Assembly (NCBI GenBank): GCA_025924435.1
Contig: JAICIL010000198.1
Location: 1-8,356 of the forward strand
Source: Chloroflexia bacterium
GTDB taxonomy: Bacteria; Chloroflexota; Chloroflexia; Thermomicrobiales; JALYUS01
Direction of reading: 5' to 3'
DNA: 8,356 nucleotides
Shown: piece by piece, positions 6,651 to 8,356 of the stretch
Numbering within the stretch: position 1 is the first letter of the stretch
Layout of the letters: every line of letters starts with the position of its first letter
Position numbers and translations under genes: made by a program
The notes under the pieces: model-generated
The model's input: the letters and a program-made list of their open reading frames with translations, nothing else
Database searches by the model: none
Told to the model about the DNA's origin: nothing

Positions 6651-6963
6651 TCATCCCCGTGCCAACCGCCCGGTCGTAGGCGAGGCGGAAGAGGTCGAGC
6701 GCGCCGGGGATCGCGCCCGCGTCGCGGATCGGGTAACTGACCCACCCGCTCTGCGGCAGGATATGGTGCGGCATCGCCTTCCCCTCGCGCACCAGTTCCT
6801 CGCGGATGCGGACGGGGAACGGCAGGTCGGCGAGATAATCGCCGTGCAGGTGGCCGAGTTCGCGCTTGCCGAGGCGGAACTCCATGCCGCCGAAGCGGTG
6901 CGGTTCCTCCGTCACGCCCGGCCAACTGAGCACTTCGTCGCGGATGATTTCGTGTGCGTTCAT
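6604..6963 (-). CDS. Small luciferase-domain (DUF5519-like) protein with repeat-derived C-terminus
   Basis: A 119-aa soluble protein resembling the small bacterial proteins of the 'luciferase domain' / DUF5519 family. Evidence is the pattern PHRFGGMEFRLGKRELGHLH (21-40), DLPFPVRIREELV (46-58), HHILPQSGWVSYPIR (66-80) and a final helix ALDLFRLAYDRA (88-99). Function of the bacterial members is not established and light emission should not be assumed. The ATG at 6963 is chosen because family-like sequence begins there. The frame stays open upstream, but that part is Arg/Ser-rich, does not look like protein and would overlap the TMEM175 gene. A purine run (AGGGGA) precedes the ATG by 8 nt. Residues 104-119 (MNHGDTENTERHGEDE) are the translation of the family B repeat, a tail probably added when the element inserted before the native stop. 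Family identification is from memory of the motif pattern. Confidence 0.75.
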   Translation of the reverse strand: MNAHEIIRDEVLSWPGVTEEPHRFGGMEFRLGKRELGHLHGDYLADLPFPVRIREELVREGKAMPHHILPQSGWVSYPIRDAGAIPGALDLFRLAYDRAVGTGMNHGDTENTERHGEDE

Positions 6964-7141
6964 GCGGTCCGTCCCCTGTTTCGCGATGTGATCTCCGATG
7001 AATCGCCGCACATGGATGCGGAGAACAATGCCCCAGACCCGCGCCGCCGCCCCCATCGTACGCGGCACGCTCCGCGGTTTGATGATCGGTAATCCGGCGA
7101 AGCGCGTCCTCATATGCTGTGCAACACCGCCGCGCCCCATC
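6964..7141. other. Intergenic gap with no recognised element
   Basis: This 178-bp gap between the TMEM175 homologue and the luciferase-domain gene has no family A, B or C repeat, unlike the other gaps, which hold repeats. I see no convincing -35/-10 pair, hairpin terminator or RNA gene. An open minus-strand frame crosses it but lacks protein-like composition. Confidence 0.5.
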
Positions 7142-7828
7142 CTATTCACCGTGCCCCGGCCCCGGCCGCACTCGCTCCGGCAATGCCCAGTAGATCGCGA
7201 GCGCGGTGACGAGCGCGAACCCGACGACGGCATTGATGGCGGCGCCCACGACGCAGACGGCATAGGTAGCGGGGCCGATTCGGAACTGCTTATTGATGAG
7301 GCGGATCAATTGCTCATCCACATCGCGCGCGAGGAGCCGCCCGCCGTGCGACGCGTAGCGCCAGAGGAGATTGAAGGCGACCGCCATCGCGAGAAAGGCG
7401 CCGCTGTAGAAGATCGCCGCCGTGCGCGCGTCAGGCTCCCGGATGTACTCCGCGAGGACATTGGTCGGGAAAGGGATGAAGGTGACGATGAGCAGGAGAA
7501 ATCCGTTGAGGAGCAGTAAATTATGGTCGGTGCGGCGAATCATCCTGAAGAGATTGTGATGGTTGATCCACACAATCAGCACCGTCGCGAAGCTGGTCAC
7601 GAAGGCGAGATAGGAGGGCCACGCGCGCAGCAGCGCGCGAAGCAAACTCTCGCCCTCGTGGAGGGCGCCCGGCAGCGGGGCGCGCAGTTCGAGGACGAGC
7701 AGCGTCACCGCGATCGCGAAGACGCCGTCGCTGAACGCCTCAAGCCGCCCCGTCTCCTTCTCAAGGGCCGAGGACTGAGGGCTGAGGACTGAGGGCTGAG
7801 AATCTTGCTCTTGTTGCTCGCTTCGCAC
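7142..7828 (-). CDS. TMEM175-family (DUF1211) potassium channel homologue
   Basis: Membrane protein of 228 aa. The family hallmark RLEAFSDGVFAIAVTLLVLE covers residues 28-47: the FSD motif in helix 1, which in characterised TMEM175 channels helps form the pore. Further hydrophobic segments at about 70-89, 104-122, 136-158 and 187-216 give the six-helix layout of prokaryotic members, which assemble as tetrameric K+-permeable channels. Only GTG at 7828 can start it: an in-frame TAA lies two codons upstream, and no in-frame ATG, GTG or TTG occurs before the FSD motif. AAAGG seven nt upstream of the GTG is a plausible ribosome site. Consequently the start lies inside the family C repeat, and about residues 11-22 (QPSVLSPQSSAL) are translated from its heptamer arm. 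Channel family is confident; ion selectivity in this member is inferred. Confidence 0.9.
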   Translation of the reverse strand: MRSEQQEQDSQPSVLSPQSSALEKETGRLEAFSDGVFAIAVTLLVLELRAPLPGALHEGESLLRALLRAWPSYLAFVTSFATVLIVWINHHNLFRMIRRTDHNLLLLNGFLLLIVTFIPFPTNVLAEYIREPDARTAAIFYSGAFLAMAVAFNLLWRYASHGGRLLARDVDEQLIRLINKQFRIGPATYAVCVVGAAINAVVGFALVTALAIYWALPERVRPGPGHGE

Positions 7829-7909
7829 CGTTTAGCCTTTCCCGCCCTCGCCATGCAGACCGATGCCGATGAGTCTCGCTCAGTCCTCAGTCCTCAGTCC
7901 TCGGCCCTT
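7763..7909. repeat. Family C palindromic element with heptamer arms (MITE-like)
   Basis: A 147-bp element with 31-nt inverted termini, 7763-7793 and 7879-7909, identical at 30 of 31 positions (AAGGGCCGAGGACTGAGG then G or A, then CTGAGGACTGAG). Each arm is a short tandem array of the heptamer GAGGACT/GAGGGCT. The left array continues a few bases beyond the paired part, to about 7800. The interior (7801-7878) has no ORF of its own but holds the GTG start and ribosome site of the TMEM175 homologue. The right end lies 1 bp from the TAA stop of the response-regulator gene. Confidence 0.88.
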
Positions 7910-7910
7910 C

Positions 7911-8356
7911 TTATAGCATGACCAACCCCTGCCGCACGCCGACCGTCACCGCCTCGGTGCGGCTGGAGACGTTCAGTTTCGAGAAGATCGAGCCGACGTG
8001 GAACTTGACGGTGTGCTCCGAGATGCCGAGCCGCCGCGCAACGGTCTTGTTCCCCAGCCCCTCCGCGAGCATGCGCAGCACCTCGATCTCGCGCGGCGTG
8101 AGCGACTGCACCGACGCATCCACCGCCGTCGTTGGCGCGGCGGCGAGCGCCGCGAGCGCCGCCTCGGCGGTGTCGGGGTGGAGGACGACCAGACCGGCCG
8201 CCGCCCCCTCCACCGCCGCGACAATCTCCGCCGCCGTCGCCTCGCGCGGCAACACCGCCCGCACGCGCGACCGGAGGGCGACCGCCGCCCAGAGCGCGGA
8301 CGGGTTCTCGGTCAGCACGACGACCGCCGGGACGTGGCCGCCCGCGCCGAGCGCGA
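7911..8356 (-). CDS. NarL/LuxR-type response regulator, C-terminal part (5' truncated by window)
   Basis: The frame is open to the window edge, giving 147 visible residues. The last 63 form a GerE/LuxR DNA-binding domain: LTPREIEVLRMLAEGLGNK, then the recognition helix region GISEHTVKFHVGSIFSKL, then NVSSRTEAVTVGVRQGL. The preceding segment (HVPAVVVLTENPSALWAA...RAVLPREATAAEIVAAVEG) looks like the last strands and helices of a CheY-like receiver, where VVVLT would be strand 4 and AVLPREA the position usually occupied by the conserved Lys-Pro, here Pro-Arg. The phosphorylated Asp lies outside the window, so phospho-regulation cannot be confirmed. A GTG at 8318 falls within the receiver and is not the start. 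No sensor kinase is in view. Family C repeat follows the stop immediately, before the TMEM175 homologue. Confidence 0.92.
   Translation of the reverse strand, partial: ALGAGGHVPAVVVLTENPSALWAAVALRSRVRAVLPREATAAEIVAAVEGAAAGLVVLHPDTAEAALAALAAAPTTAVDASVQSLTPREIEVLRMLAEGLGNKTVARRLGISEHTVKFHVGSIFSKLNVSSRTEAVTVGVRQGLVML

Noticed and set aside
6604..6963. A true light-emitting luciferase or lux system
   Set aside because: The family name only reflects a shared domain label. No luxCDABE-type gene, flavin motif or substrate pathway is present.
6964..7263. N-terminal extension of the luciferase-domain protein to 219 aa
   Set aside because: The added residues are Arg/Ser-rich without family similarity and would overlap the 3' end of the TMEM175 gene; ATG 6963 begins the family-like sequence.
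686..7909. CRISPR array or classical transposon as explanation of the repeats
   Set aside because: There are no regularly spaced direct repeats with unique spacers, and no transposase frame. Elements are inverted-terminus units scattered between genes, in three families.

Overview
The window is GC-rich, densely coding bacterial DNA. I count eight protein genes, six compact palindromic repeats of three families filling most intergenic gaps, and no RNA gene, CRISPR array or recognisable transposase. High GC, many GTG/TTG starts, a MscL with a zinc ribbon and small palindromic repeats with 'CCCCTCTCCCG' and 'ACCACAGAGACACAGAG' termini suggest Chloroflexota. That assignment is inference from general resemblance, not a search result.

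Layout: (1) nt 2-676, plus strand, the 3' part of a hemolysin III/PAQR-type seven-helix membrane protein. Everything else is on the minus strand. (2) 827-2023, a SelA-like PLP enzyme. (3) 2181-2618, mechanosensitive channel MscL with a C-terminal zinc ribbon. (4) 2730-4526 and 4681-6516, the two halves of a heterodimeric type IV ABC exporter of the TM287/288 (BmrCD) kind, with one consensus and one degenerate ATP site. (5) 6604-6963, a small luciferase-domain (DUF5519-like) protein. (6) 7142-7828, a TMEM175-type potassium channel homologue. (7) 7911 to the window edge, the C-terminal part of a NarL/LuxR-type response regulator. Apart from the exporter pair, the genes do not form one obvious pathway. 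Two of them (MscL, TMEM175) are ion or osmotic channels.

The most interesting layer is the repeats. Family A (GC-rich double hairpin) lies at 686-817 and 2031-2176, with a half copy at 2701-2747. Family B ('ACCACAGAGACACAGAG' termini) lies at 4544-4681 and 6536-6650. Family C (inverted arms of a heptamer, GAGGRCT) lies at 7763-7909. Full elements are about 115-150 bp with inverted termini and no coding capacity, so they are MITE- or REP/BIME-like. Seven of the eight genes have their stop codon inside a repeat or within 10 bp of one. Repeats also contribute protein sequence: about 16 C-terminal residues of the luciferase-domain protein, the N-terminus of the TMEM175 homologue, and the last residues and stop codon of one ABC subunit. 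A repeat arm also lies where the Shine-Dalgarno of the SelA-like gene should be. This points to non-autonomous elements shaping gene ends, rather than to a new enzyme system.
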